Shown: one piece after another, positions 1 through 5,421 of the stretch | Numbering within the stretch: position 1 is the first letter of the stretch | How the letters are laid out: every line of letters begins with the position of its first letter | Translations under genes and position numbers: made by a program | DNA from: Brevundimonas sp. | Lineage (GTDB): Bacteria > Pseudomonadota > Alphaproteobacteria > Caulobacterales > Caulobacteraceae | Direction: 5' to 3' | Length of the DNA: 6,014 nt | Assembly (NCBI RefSeq): GCF_031082345.1 | Contig: NZ_JAVHLH010000178.1 | Location: forward strand, 1 to 6,014 | The notes under the pieces: generated by a model | Databases searched by the model: none | What the model saw: only the letters and a program-made list of their open reading frames with translations | Told to the model about the DNA's origin: nothing

Positions 1-22
1 TGCACGCCTGGCCGGCCCCACC

Positions 23-67
23 CGGTCGTCGCTTTCGCGCCGACCGCCCTCCCCGGGACGGGGAGGG
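23..67 (-). terminator. Tandem hairpins after the acyl-CoA dehydrogenase gene
   Basis: Two inverted repeats lie back to back, starting 10 bases past the dehydrogenase stop codon. The first (47-67) has a perfect 9-bp stem, CCCTCCCCG against CGGGGAGGG, with a 3-base loop. The second (23-46), read on the minus strand, has a 6-bp outer stem CGGTCG/CGACCG, one G-A mismatch, an inner CGC/GCG stem and a GAAA tetraloop. Neither is followed by a T-run on the minus strand, so this is not a textbook intrinsic terminator. It could be a GC-rich terminator without a U-tract, or a 3'-end stabiliser. The pairing is seen directly; the function is inferred from position. Confidence 0.45.
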
Positions 68-77
68 AGAAATCAGA

Positions 78-1865
78 TCAGAACGCCTCCGCCGGCATCG
101 CCATCAGCACTTCGGCGCCCGACTTCACCTTGGCCAGATGGGCCCCGGCGTCGGGCAGGATGCGCTCGACGAAATAGCGGCCGGTCATCAGCTTGTTGGC
201 GTAGAACGGGTCGGTCGAGCCGGCGTCGATCTGCTTCTGCGCGGCGATCGCCATCTGGGCCCAGCAATAGGCCAGCGCCGTCAGGCCGAAGATGTGCAGA
301 TAGTCGGTGCTCGCCGCCCCGGCGTTGTCCGGATTCTGCATGCCGTTCTGCATCAGCCACATGGTGGCCTCCTGCAGCTTCTTCTTGGCGTCGGCCAGGC
401 CGTCGACGAAGGGCTTCACCGTCTCGCCGGCGCCGCCGTTCTCGACCACGAAGGCGTCGATCTCGGCGAACCAGGTCATGATGGCCCGGCCGCCGTTGGC
501 CGGCAGCTTGCGTCCCACCAGATCCAGCGCCTGGATGCCGTTGGCGCCCTCGTAGATCATGGTGATCCGCGCATCGCGCAGATATTGCGACGCCGGGAAA
601 TGCTCGGTGTAGCCGCTGCCGCCGTGCACCTGCATCGCCAGGCTGGCGACGTGGAAGCCCTTGTCGGTCAGATAGGCCTTCAGCACGGGGGTGATCAGAC
701 CCATGTAGTCGCGCGCCTTCTGGGCCTCGGCCTCGTCATTCGAATGCTGCAGGTCGGCCTGCAGGGCGGTCCACAGGGTGAAGGCCTGGCCGCCCTCGAT
801 GAAGGCCTTGGCCTCCAGCAGCATCCGCCGCACGTCGGGGTGGACCATGATCGAGTCGGCGGGACCGTCCGGGTTCTTCGGCCCGGTCAGCGACCGGCCC
901 TGCAGCCGGTCATGGGCGAACTCGACCGCGGCCTGATAGGCGGCCGAGCCGATCGACAGGCCTTGCAGGCCGGTGCCGAGGCGGGCCTCGTTCATCATGA
1001 CGAACATGGCCGCCATGCCCTTGTTCTCGGTCCCGACCAGCCAACCCTTGGCGTTGTCGTAGTCCATGACGCAGGTGGCGTTGCCGTGGATGCCCATTTT
1101 GTGCTCGAGGCCGCCGCAGCCCGCGCCCTTGTTGCGCTCGCCCAGCGACCCGTCCTCGTTGACGAACACCTTGGGCACGACGAACAGGCTGATGCCCTTG
1201 ATCCCGGCCGGCGCGCCCTCGATCCGGGCCAGCACCAGATGGATGATGTTGTCGGTGAAGTCGTGCTCGCCCGAGCTGATCCAGATCTTCTGGCCGGTGA
1301 TGTTGTAGCTGCCGTCGCCGTTCGGGACGGCCTTGGTGCGGATCAGCCCCAGGTCCGTGCCGCACTGCGGCTCGGTCAGGTTCATGGTCCCGCCCCATTC
1401 GCCGGTGGCCATCTTGGGCAGATACATGGCCTTCTGTTCGTCGGTGCCGTTGGCGTTCAGGCCCCAGTAGGCGCCGGCCGTCAGGCCCGGATACATCGAG
1501 AAGGCGGCGCTGGCGGCGGCGGTCATCTGGCCGAAGGCCATGGCCACGACCGACGGCATGCCCTGGCCGCCGTGCTCGGGCAGGGCCGACAGGGCGGGCC
1601 AGCCGGCCTCGACCATGGCCTTGTAGGCTTCCTTCCAGCCGGTCGGGCCGGTGACCTTGCCGTTATCCCATTTGCAGCCTTCCTGATCGCCGATGCGGTT
1701 CAGGGGGGCGATGACCTCCTCGGCGAATTTCGCGCCTTCCTCGAGGATCTGGCTGACCAGGTCCGACGAGACGTCGGCGAAGCCGGGCTGGTTGGAATAG
1801 CGATCGATGTCCAGCACGTCGTTCAGGATGAACGTCAGGTCGCGGACGGGCGCCTTGTAGGCCAT
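78..1865 (-). CDS. Acyl-CoA dehydrogenase, large form with C-terminal extension (DmdC/FadE-like)
   Basis: A 595-residue FAD flavoprotein of the acyl-CoA dehydrogenase superfamily. Such enzymes oxidise an acyl-CoA to the trans-2-enoyl-CoA and pass electrons to ETF in the cytosol. The N-terminal segment (about 3-33) is typical of the long forms. Next come the helical N-domain (about 35-155), the beta domain with LTEPQCGTDLG (163-173) and KIWISSGEHD (193-202), and the helical C-domain (about 282-450). IYEGANGIQ at 437-445 places the expected catalytic base at Glu439. Residues about 465-590 form the additional C-terminal domain shared with 3-methylmercaptopropionyl-CoA dehydrogenase (DmdC) and relatives, which are near 600 residues. 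Substrate cannot be read from sequence; fatty acyl-CoA or a branched or thio-acyl-CoA are possible. ATG at 1865 lies 4 bases after the merR stop, with a GAGAG ribosome-binding site inside the end of merR. This suggests coupled expression under that regulator. Confidence 0.95.
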   Translation of the reverse strand: MAYKAPVRDLTFILNDVLDIDRYSNQPGFADVSSDLVSQILEEGAKFAEEVIAPLNRIGDQEGCKWDNGKVTGPTGWKEAYKAMVEAGWPALSALPEHGGQGMPSVVAMAFGQMTAAASAAFSMYPGLTAGAYWGLNANGTDEQKAMYLPKMATGEWGGTMNLTEPQCGTDLGLIRTKAVPNGDGSYNITGQKIWISSGEHDFTDNIIHLVLARIEGAPAGIKGISLFVVPKVFVNEDGSLGERNKGAGCGGLEHKMGIHGNATCVMDYDNAKGWLVGTENKGMAAMFVMMNEARLGTGLQGLSIGSAAYQAAVEFAHDRLQGRSLTGPKNPDGPADSIMVHPDVRRMLLEAKAFIEGGQAFTLWTALQADLQHSNDEAEAQKARDYMGLITPVLKAYLTDKGFHVASLAMQVHGGSGYTEHFPASQYLRDARITMIYEGANGIQALDLVGRKLPANGGRAIMTWFAEIDAFVVENGGAGETVKPFVDGLADAKKKLQEATMWLMQNGMQNPDNAGAASTDYLHIFGLTALAYCWAQMAIAAQKQIDAGSTDPFYANKLMTGRYFVERILPDAGAHLAKVKSGAEVLMAMPAEAF

Positions 1866-1869
1866 GGAG

Positions 1870-2367
1870 TTACGCTCTCGCTTTGAAGGGCTGGACGTTG
1901 TGGTCGGGATTCAGACGCGACTTCAGCAGGCTCGCGTATTCCTCGGCGCCGGGCAGCAGGTCGGGCCGGTGCTCGGACAGCTTGCGCTCCATCACGGCGC
2001 AGGCCTCCTCGGCGGTCTCGATGGCGGCGTCGAGGTCTTCGCGTTGCTGTTTCAGCGCGGCGATCTGGGCCCGGTGGCGGCGCAGGGCGACGGCCATCTG
2101 ATGGGCGTTGTGATTGTCGTGGTCGTAGAGGTCCAGCATCTCCTGGATCTCCAGCAGGCTGAAACCGATGCGGCGGCCGCGCAGGATCAGCTTCAGCCGC
2201 GCCCGGTCGCGGGCGTCATAGACCCGCGTCTGGCCCTTGCGGGCCGGGGTCAGCAGGCCCTTGTCCTCATAGAAGCGCAGCGCCCGCGCCGTCGCCCCGA
2301 ACTCGCGGCACAGCTGGCGGATCGAATAGGTGCGATGATCGTCGGCGGTCGCCATGCGCAAAGTCAT
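1870..2367 (-). CDS. MerR-family transcriptional regulator (LiuR-like)
   Basis: A 165-residue regulator with an N-terminal winged helix-turn-helix of the MerR family (about 13-82). It contains YSIRQL, ALRFYEDKGLL and GQTRVY, then RLKLILRGRRIGFSLLEI. A long dimerisation coiled coil follows (about 88-130), then a short tail. The RFYEDKGLL..GQTR..RLKL.LRG.R.GFSL pattern is close to LiuR, the MerR-type repressor of branched-chain amino acid and acyl-CoA catabolism genes in proteobacteria. Its two cysteines (20 and 123) do not form the SoxR iron-sulphur or MerR metal pattern, so an organic ligand such as an acyl-CoA is more likely (inference). It probably controls itself and the acyl-CoA dehydrogenase that begins 4 bases downstream. 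The start is uncertain: ATG at 2367 and a second in-frame ATG at 2355 both lack a clear Shine-Dalgarno, and an 18-bp dyad ends 2 bases upstream of 2367. A short or absent leader is possible. Confidence 0.9.
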   Translation of the reverse strand: MTLRMATADDHRTYSIRQLCREFGATARALRFYEDKGLLTPARKGQTRVYDARDRARLKLILRGRRIGFSLLEIQEMLDLYDHDNHNAHQMAVALRRHRAQIAALKQQREDLDAAIETAEEACAVMERKLSEHRPDLLPGAEEYASLLKSRLNPDHNVQPFKARA

Positions 2368-2369
2368 AA

Positions 2370-2387
2370 CTTGACGTGCACGTAAAG
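2370..2387 (-). promoter_or_regulatory. 18-bp dyad, probable MerR/LiuR-type operator
   Basis: On the minus strand the sequence is CTTTACGTGCACGTCAAG, a palindrome with 8 of 9 base pairs matched and the core ACGT-GC-ACGT. It ends 2 bases before the first merR ATG. MerR regulators bind dyads of about this length between or near the -35 and -10 elements, and ACGT-containing palindromes are associated with LiuR-type members (remembered only approximately). A weak -10-like TTATGA follows at 2369-2364, which would place the transcript start close to the second ATG at 2355. The dyad is seen; the operator role is inferred. Confidence 0.6.
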
Positions 2388-2407
2388 GGAAGCCTTCAGC
2401 GCGCGCG

Positions 2408-2458
2408 GAATTGCAGACGGCCGCCGGATCGCTCCAGCGGCCGCTCCATCAGCAATTC
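2408..2458. repeat. Nested inverted repeat between doxX-like gene and merR
   Basis: The outer arms GAATTGC (2408-2414) and GCAATTC (2452-2458) are perfect complements. Inside them CGGCCGC (2418-2424) pairs with GCGGCCG (2437-2443) around a 12-base loop, so the whole 51 bases can fold as one interrupted hairpin. It begins 8 bases after the stop codon of the DoxX-family gene. It could end that transcript, but there is no T-run on either side. It occupies most of the 98-base gap before merR. Confidence 0.4.
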
Positions 2459-2465
2459 TTCGGGA

Positions 2466-2888
2466 TCAGCGCGTTTCCCGCGCCCGATACCACAGCACCG
2501 GCGCCGTCATGGCGATCAGCACCAGATTGGTCAGGGCCAGGCCGCCCTCCAGACCGATGGCGTGAACGCCAAGCATGATCGTCTCCAGCGCCAGCAGGCC
2601 GGCGGCGGCGGTGATCAGCAGCGGACGACCGTGTTTCCACGACACCAGCGGCGCCAGCAACAGCACGGCGAGTCCGATCTCGGCGACGCCGAGGCCGCGC
2701 ACCATGTTGTCCGACACCAGCGCCGGCCAACGCATCAGCTCGATAAGATTGGCCATCGGCTCGCTCAGCTTGGCGTAGCCGGCGGCGATGAAGAACATCG
2801 CCAGCCAGCCCTGCAGCGTCCAGAGCGTCAGATTGCGGTAGCTGGCGACGAGGCGCGAGCGGGCGGGGGAGAGAGCTTGAGAAGTCAT
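2466..2888 (-). CDS. DoxX-family membrane protein
   Basis: A 140-residue integral membrane protein with four predicted hydrophobic helices at about 22-42, 65-84, 88-108 and 115-134. The GYAKL segment at the end of helix 1, followed by a loop rich in short hydrophobics, and GVAEIGLAVLLL at the start of helix 2 fit the DoxX/DoxX-like (DoxD) family. Members of this family are small inner-membrane proteins linked variably to quinone or thiosulphate oxidation and to redox stress; no function can be assigned here. The ATG at 2888 is chosen because the family length is about 130-150 residues and helix 1 begins about 20 residues in. It has no evident Shine-Dalgarno. The frame stays open upstream, with ATGs at 2990 and 3041 and a GTG at 3113. 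However, that stretch is arginine- and serine-rich, uses AGA, CGA and other AT-ending codons unlike the neighbours, and shows no domain. Confidence 0.8.
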   Translation of the reverse strand: MTSQALSPARSRLVASYRNLTLWTLQGWLAMFFIAAGYAKLSEPMANLIELMRWPALVSDNMVRGLGVAEIGLAVLLLAPLVSWKHGRPLLITAAAGLLALETIMLGVHAIGLEGGLALTNLVLIAMTAPVLWYRARETR

Positions 2889-3185
2889 TTTCTGGCACGC
2901 CCGGGGAGAGGCGCTCGTTCTATTGGCAACAGTGGCGATGTCGGATCGCCTGGCCATTTCCGCAAGGGCGCGAAGCGAGACCGTAACCATCCGTGACCGC
3001 CTTCTGCGGGAGCCCCACGGCCAAAGCGTGGCCGTATCCATAATTCCTTGTAATGCGGCAGCCGTTTCGGGCGTCTTAAGAGCGGGGCGGCGCGGACAGG
3101 TCAGGGGCGGCACGGGAACCTTCGGGAATCGGACCGGTCGGCGCCGGCTCCGAACCCCTACCGCCGCCCTGCCGCCACCCTGCTG
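2889..3185 (-). other. Gene-poor region between selO and the DoxX-family gene
   Basis: These 297 bases hold no convincing gene. A 7-bp inverted repeat ACGGCCA/TGGCCGT with a 5-base loop lies at 3017-3035. A GGACCGG/CCGG-C-TCC hairpin with one bulged base lies at 3131-3151, 34 bases past the selO stop. A short direct repeat CGGGAA-CCTT-CGGGAA lies at 3113-3128. A less GC-rich patch (about 2916-2935, minus strand TTGCCAATAGAACG) could hold the promoter of the DoxX-family gene, but no convincing -35/-10 pair is visible. The frame of the DoxX-family gene is open across 2889-3113, with codon use that looks non-coding. Confidence 0.5.
3131..3151 (-). terminator. Weak terminator candidate after selO
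   Basis: On the minus strand GGA-G-CCGG pairs with CCGG-TCC around a 6-base CGCCGA loop, giving 7 base pairs with one bulge. It begins 34 bases beyond the selO stop codon. There is no T-run after it, so the support is position and pairing only. Confidence 0.25.
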
Positions 3186-4652
3186 TCAGCAGCCGGTCAG
3201 GCCCCACGCCTTCCGCGCCCGGGCCAGCCGCGCCAGCTTGGCGTGGAACGGCCCCCAGTCGTCGCCGGCGTCGATGGCGGCCCAGACCGCCTCGACCTCG
3301 TCGATCCGCATCTCCTCGGGCTCCGGCGCCGCGAACATCGGCTGCTCCAGCCGCTCGGGCCGGTCCGGCTCGTGCTCGAACAGGGCGAAGCGGAAGGCGT
3401 CGAAGACCTCGCCCTGGTACAGCTTGCCGCGCGGCCCGCCCAGCGCCCGCGCCGACGAGGCGAAGCCGCCGAACCAGTCGAAGAACAGCGGCTCCCAGCG
3501 CAGCGCCTCGCCGCCTTCGCGCAGCAGCGCCAGCGTGGTGTCCAGCAGCCTCTGGTCCGCGGCCTCGCCGAGACTCGCCACCCCCAGCCGCGCCAGAAAC
3601 GCCGCCCTCAACTCGCGGATATAGGCGGGTCCAAAGCCGTTCAGCGCCTCGGTCAGCGGCGCCGCGTCGGCCGCCAGCTTCAGCGCACCGCCCAGCTGGG
3701 TCAGGGCCCAGAACACCGCCTCCGGCTGTCGGGCGAAGGCGTAGAGGCCGAACTGGTCGAAATAGGCCGCCGTGAACCCCGGCTCATAGTGCGGCAGGAA
3801 CCGCCACGGCCCGTAGTCGAAGCTCTCGCCGGTGACGTTCAGATTGTCGGTGTTCAGCACCCCGTGCACGAACCCCGCCGCGATCCACCGCGCCGTCAGC
3901 CGCGCCGAGGCCTCGACCACGGCGCGCAGGAAGCCCGGCGCATCCCCGCTCGGGACGGCCGGGTGGTAGAGCGCCCGCGCATGCTCGACCAGCGCCTCGA
4001 TCATGTCCGGCCGCCCGATATAGGCGGCCCGCTGGAAGGTCCCGAACCGCACATGGCTGTGCGACAGCCGCACCAGCACCGCCGAGCGGGTGGGGGAGGG
4101 CTCGTCGCCCCGCTCCAGCGCCTCGCCGGTCTCGATCAGCGAAAATGCGCGGCTGGTCGGGACGCCCAGCGCCTCCAGCATCTCCGCCGCCAGCACCTCG
4201 CGCACGCCGCCCTTCAGCGTCAGCCGCCCGTCCCCGCCGCGCGACCACGGCGTCTGGCCGGAGCCTTTCGTCCCCAGGTCGAGAAGTCGACCCGGGAGAG
4301 CGCTATCGCTCGCGCCGCGGGCGCTCGCTGCTTGAGCGCGGTCAGGGACTTCCCGCATCTGCGCCGCCAGGAACCCCCGCCCGTCGCCGATGTCCGGGTT
4401 GTAGGTGCGGAACTGGTGCCCGTGATAGCGCATGGCTGTCGGCCCCGGCTGGCCCGGCAGGGGCTCGAACCGGCCGAAATGGGCGATCCATTCCGCGTCC
4501 GTCAGCGTCTCCAGCCCCACGGTCGCCGCGGCCCGGTCGTTGCGATAGCGCAGGATCGTCTGCGGAAACGCCGCCGGCGCGACGGCGTCGCCATAGTCCG
4601 CCCCCAGATCGAAGAAGCGGGGCTCGGGGCGGTAGGCGGGGGAGACGGGCAT
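3186..4652 (-). CDS. selO: Protein adenylyltransferase SelO (YdiU/UPF0061 family)
   Basis: A 488-residue pseudokinase-fold enzyme. Characterised SelO proteins transfer AMP from ATP to protein Ser/Thr/Tyr and are tied to oxidative stress. Seen here: YHGHQF (76-81), GDGRG (89-93), GTKGSG with the expected ATP-binding Lys129, SRGGDGR (137-143), and Glu152 exactly 23 residues after the Lys as in Pseudomonas syringae SelO. HGVLNTDN follows with Asp269 (base) and Asn270, and FDYGPW with Asp279 (metal). All key residues are present, so it should be active. The only cysteine is the last residue, 488, so the intramolecular disulphide reported for E. coli SelO cannot form. Residues about 102-120 appear to be an insertion (see 4283-4352). 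ATG 4652 is preferred because AGGGGG lies 12 bases upstream; an in-frame TTG at 4661 is only 3 bases from it. The gene follows mnhG by 53 bases and may be read through from the antiporter operon. Confidence 0.93.
   Translation of the reverse strand: MPVSPAYRPEPRFFDLGADYGDAVAPAAFPQTILRYRNDRAAATVGLETLTDAEWIAHFGRFEPLPGQPGPTAMRYHGHQFRTYNPDIGDGRGFLAAQMREVPDRAQAASARGASDSALPGRLLDLGTKGSGQTPWSRGGDGRLTLKGGVREVLAAEMLEALGVPTSRAFSLIETGEALERGDEPSPTRSAVLVRLSHSHVRFGTFQRAAYIGRPDMIEALVEHARALYHPAVPSGDAPGFLRAVVEASARLTARWIAAGFVHGVLNTDNLNVTGESFDYGPWRFLPHYEPGFTAAYFDQFGLYAFARQPEAVFWALTQLGGALKLAADAAPLTEALNGFGPAYIRELRAAFLARLGVASLGEAADQRLLDTTLALLREGGEALRWEPLFFDWFGGFASSARALGGPRGKLYQGEVFDAFRFALFEHEPDRPERLEQPMFAAPEPEEMRIDEVEAVWAAIDAGDDWGPFHAKLARLARARKAWGLTGC
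4283..4352. repeat. Palindromic element inserted in frame within selO
   Basis: A 70-base structured segment inside selO. Its ends GAAGTCGACC (4283-4292) and GGTC-AGG-GACTTC (4340-4352) pair as a 10-bp stem with a 3-base bulge. They enclose two hairpins: GAGCG-CTAT-CGCTC (4298-4311) and GCGCTC-GCTGCTT-GAGCGC (4321-4339). Together these make a three-way junction. It encodes most of selO residues 102-120 (VPDRAQAASA.. to ..SDSALP), a low-complexity stretch. Alphaproteobacterial SelO normally runs almost directly from MRD/MRE to GRLLDLGTKGSG here. The pairing is seen directly; that it is a mobile or dispersed palindromic element, comparable in behaviour to rickettsial RPEs, is inferred. Confidence 0.55.
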
Positions 4653-4676
4653 GGGCGGCAAATGCCCCCTGCCGCC
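4653..4676 (-). promoter_or_regulatory. Hairpin presenting the selO ribosome-binding site
   Basis: On the minus strand GGCGGCA (4676-4670) pairs perfectly with TGCCGCC (4660-4654). The 9-base loop GGGGGCATT holds most of the AGGGGG ribosome-binding site, whose leading A closes the stem. The ATG at 4652 begins one base after the stem. A 12-bp palindrome GCCGCCGGCGGC at 4671-4682 shares the 5' arm, so two folds compete. Regulation by this structure is inferred. Confidence 0.4.
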
Positions 4677-4705
4677 GGCGGCTGCAATGGCTGTCGGCGG
4701 CCCGG

Positions 4706-5143
4706 TCAGTCGCCCCGGCGCCCCGGCGGGACTTGTTGCGGCTCCGGGTCGGGGTCCTCGGCCGCGCCGTGGTAGGTGGCCCAGTCGTCGCCGCCAGGCG
4801 GCCGCGGCAGGCCGGTGACGATGCCGTCGGCCGGATTGGGATCGATGCCATGGCCCTGTCGATGCAGATGCGCCTTGGCGATCATATTGGCCGACACCGG
4901 CGCGGTCAGCAGCAGGAAGACGGTGATCAGCAACTCATGCGCCGACCATGTCCCGCCCGACGCCGGGAAATAGACCATGGAGGCGATCAGGCAGGCCCCG
5001 ACGCCGAGGGTGCTGGCCTTGGTCGGTCCGTGCAGCCGGGTCATCAGCGACGGCAGCCGGGCCAGGCCCCACGACCCGATCAGGATGAAGGCCCCGCCCA
5101 TGACCAGCAGGCAGGCGACCAGAATTTCGGCGGCGAGGCTCAT
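4706..5143 (-). CDS. mnhG: Multisubunit Na+/H+ antiporter subunit G (MnhG/PhaG/MrpG)
   Basis: A 145-residue small membrane subunit of the Mrp-type monovalent cation/proton antiporter, which exchanges cytoplasmic Na+ or K+ for external H+ and supports pH and salt tolerance. Three hydrophobic helices are visible at about 6-27, 44-60 and 68-88. The family signature is clear: GSWGLARLPSLMTRLHGPTKASTLGV (22-48, family pattern G..GL.RLPD..TRLH.PTKA.TLG) and LLLTAPVSANMIAKAH (77-92). Beyond about residue 95 there is a hydrophilic tail of some 50 residues rich in Pro, Gly and Asp (GIDPNPADG, EDPDPEPQQ), longer than in many MnhG proteins. The ATG overlaps the mnhF stop by 4 bases (ATGA), and GGGGAG 10 bases upstream within mnhF is a good ribosome-binding site. 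Last antiporter gene of the operon. Confidence 0.93.
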   Translation of the reverse strand: MSLAAEILVACLLVMGGAFILIGSWGLARLPSLMTRLHGPTKASTLGVGACLIASMVYFPASGGTWSAHELLITVFLLLTAPVSANMIAKAHLHRQGHGIDPNPADGIVTGLPRPPGGDDWATYHGAAEDPDPEPQQVPPGRRGD

Positions 5144-5421
5144 TCGATGATGTCTCCCCGCAGCAGGAATTTGCAGTAGGCGACGGTGCCGACGAAGGCG
5201 ACCATGGCCAGCAGCAGGGCCGCCTCGAAATAGGTCTGGGTCTTCCAGGCCACGCCGAACACCACGATCAGGGCGATGGCGTTGATGGTCAGGGTGTCGA
5301 CCGCGAGGATGCGGTCCCCCGACGTCGGGCCGCGCACCAGTCGATACAGGTTCAGCAGGATGGCCACGCTGACGCAGGCCAGCGCGAAGGCCAGGGCGAT
5401 GGACAACAGGGAACCGGTCAT
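5140..5421 (-). CDS. mnhF: Multisubunit Na+/H+ antiporter subunit F (MnhF/PhaF/MrpF)
   Basis: A 93-residue subunit with three membrane helices (about 4-26, 37-56 and 62-84), the usual size for MnhF. The conserved block RGPTSGDRILAVDTLTINA (30-48) matches the family pattern RGP...DR.LA.D; its acidic residues (Asp36, Asp42) are the ones most conserved in the family. The start is the ATG at 5421, which overlaps the mnhE stop by 4 bases (ATGA). It has AAGG 8 bases upstream in the mnhE end. The frame is open farther upstream inside mnhE, but that part is arginine- and proline-rich and is only the mnhE sequence read out of frame. It works as part of the Mrp membrane complex with D, E and G. Confidence 0.93.
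   Translation of the reverse strand: MTGSLLSIALAFALACVSVAILLNLYRLVRGPTSGDRILAVDTLTINAIALIVVFGVAWKTQTYFEAALLLAMVAFVGTVAYCKFLLRGDIIE

Noticed and set aside
138..1886. A long plus-strand open frame (582 codons) opposite the dehydrogenase gene
   Set aside because: It is the antisense of a clear acyl-CoA dehydrogenase. Its translation is rich in His, Gly, Arg and Gln with no domain, as expected from high third-position GC.
2878..2885. 8-mer GAGAAGTC near the DoxX-family start shared with the end of the selO element (4281-4288)
   Set aside because: The flanking bases do not continue the match and no second arm is present, so it is most likely coincidence.
3115..3120. GGAACC on the plus strand resembling an alphaproteobacterial EcfG -35 box
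   Set aside because: No CGTT-type -10 lies 16-17 bases downstream, and no plus-strand gene follows.
3186..3188. selO TGA as a selenocysteine codon
   Set aside because: The TGA follows a Cys codon directly rather than making the Cys-x-x-Sec pattern of animal SelO. No downstream protein-like extension or bacterial SECIS hairpin is evident.
3180..3192. CTGCTG-T-CAGCAG palindrome centred on the selO stop codon
   Set aside because: The loop is too tight for a strong hairpin and no T-run follows. Stop-codon context alone can explain it.
3243..4775. A long plus-strand open frame (510 codons) opposite selO
   Set aside because: It is an Arg/Pro/Gln-rich low-complexity translation of the antisense of selO with no recognisable family. 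It also runs through the mnhG-selO junction.
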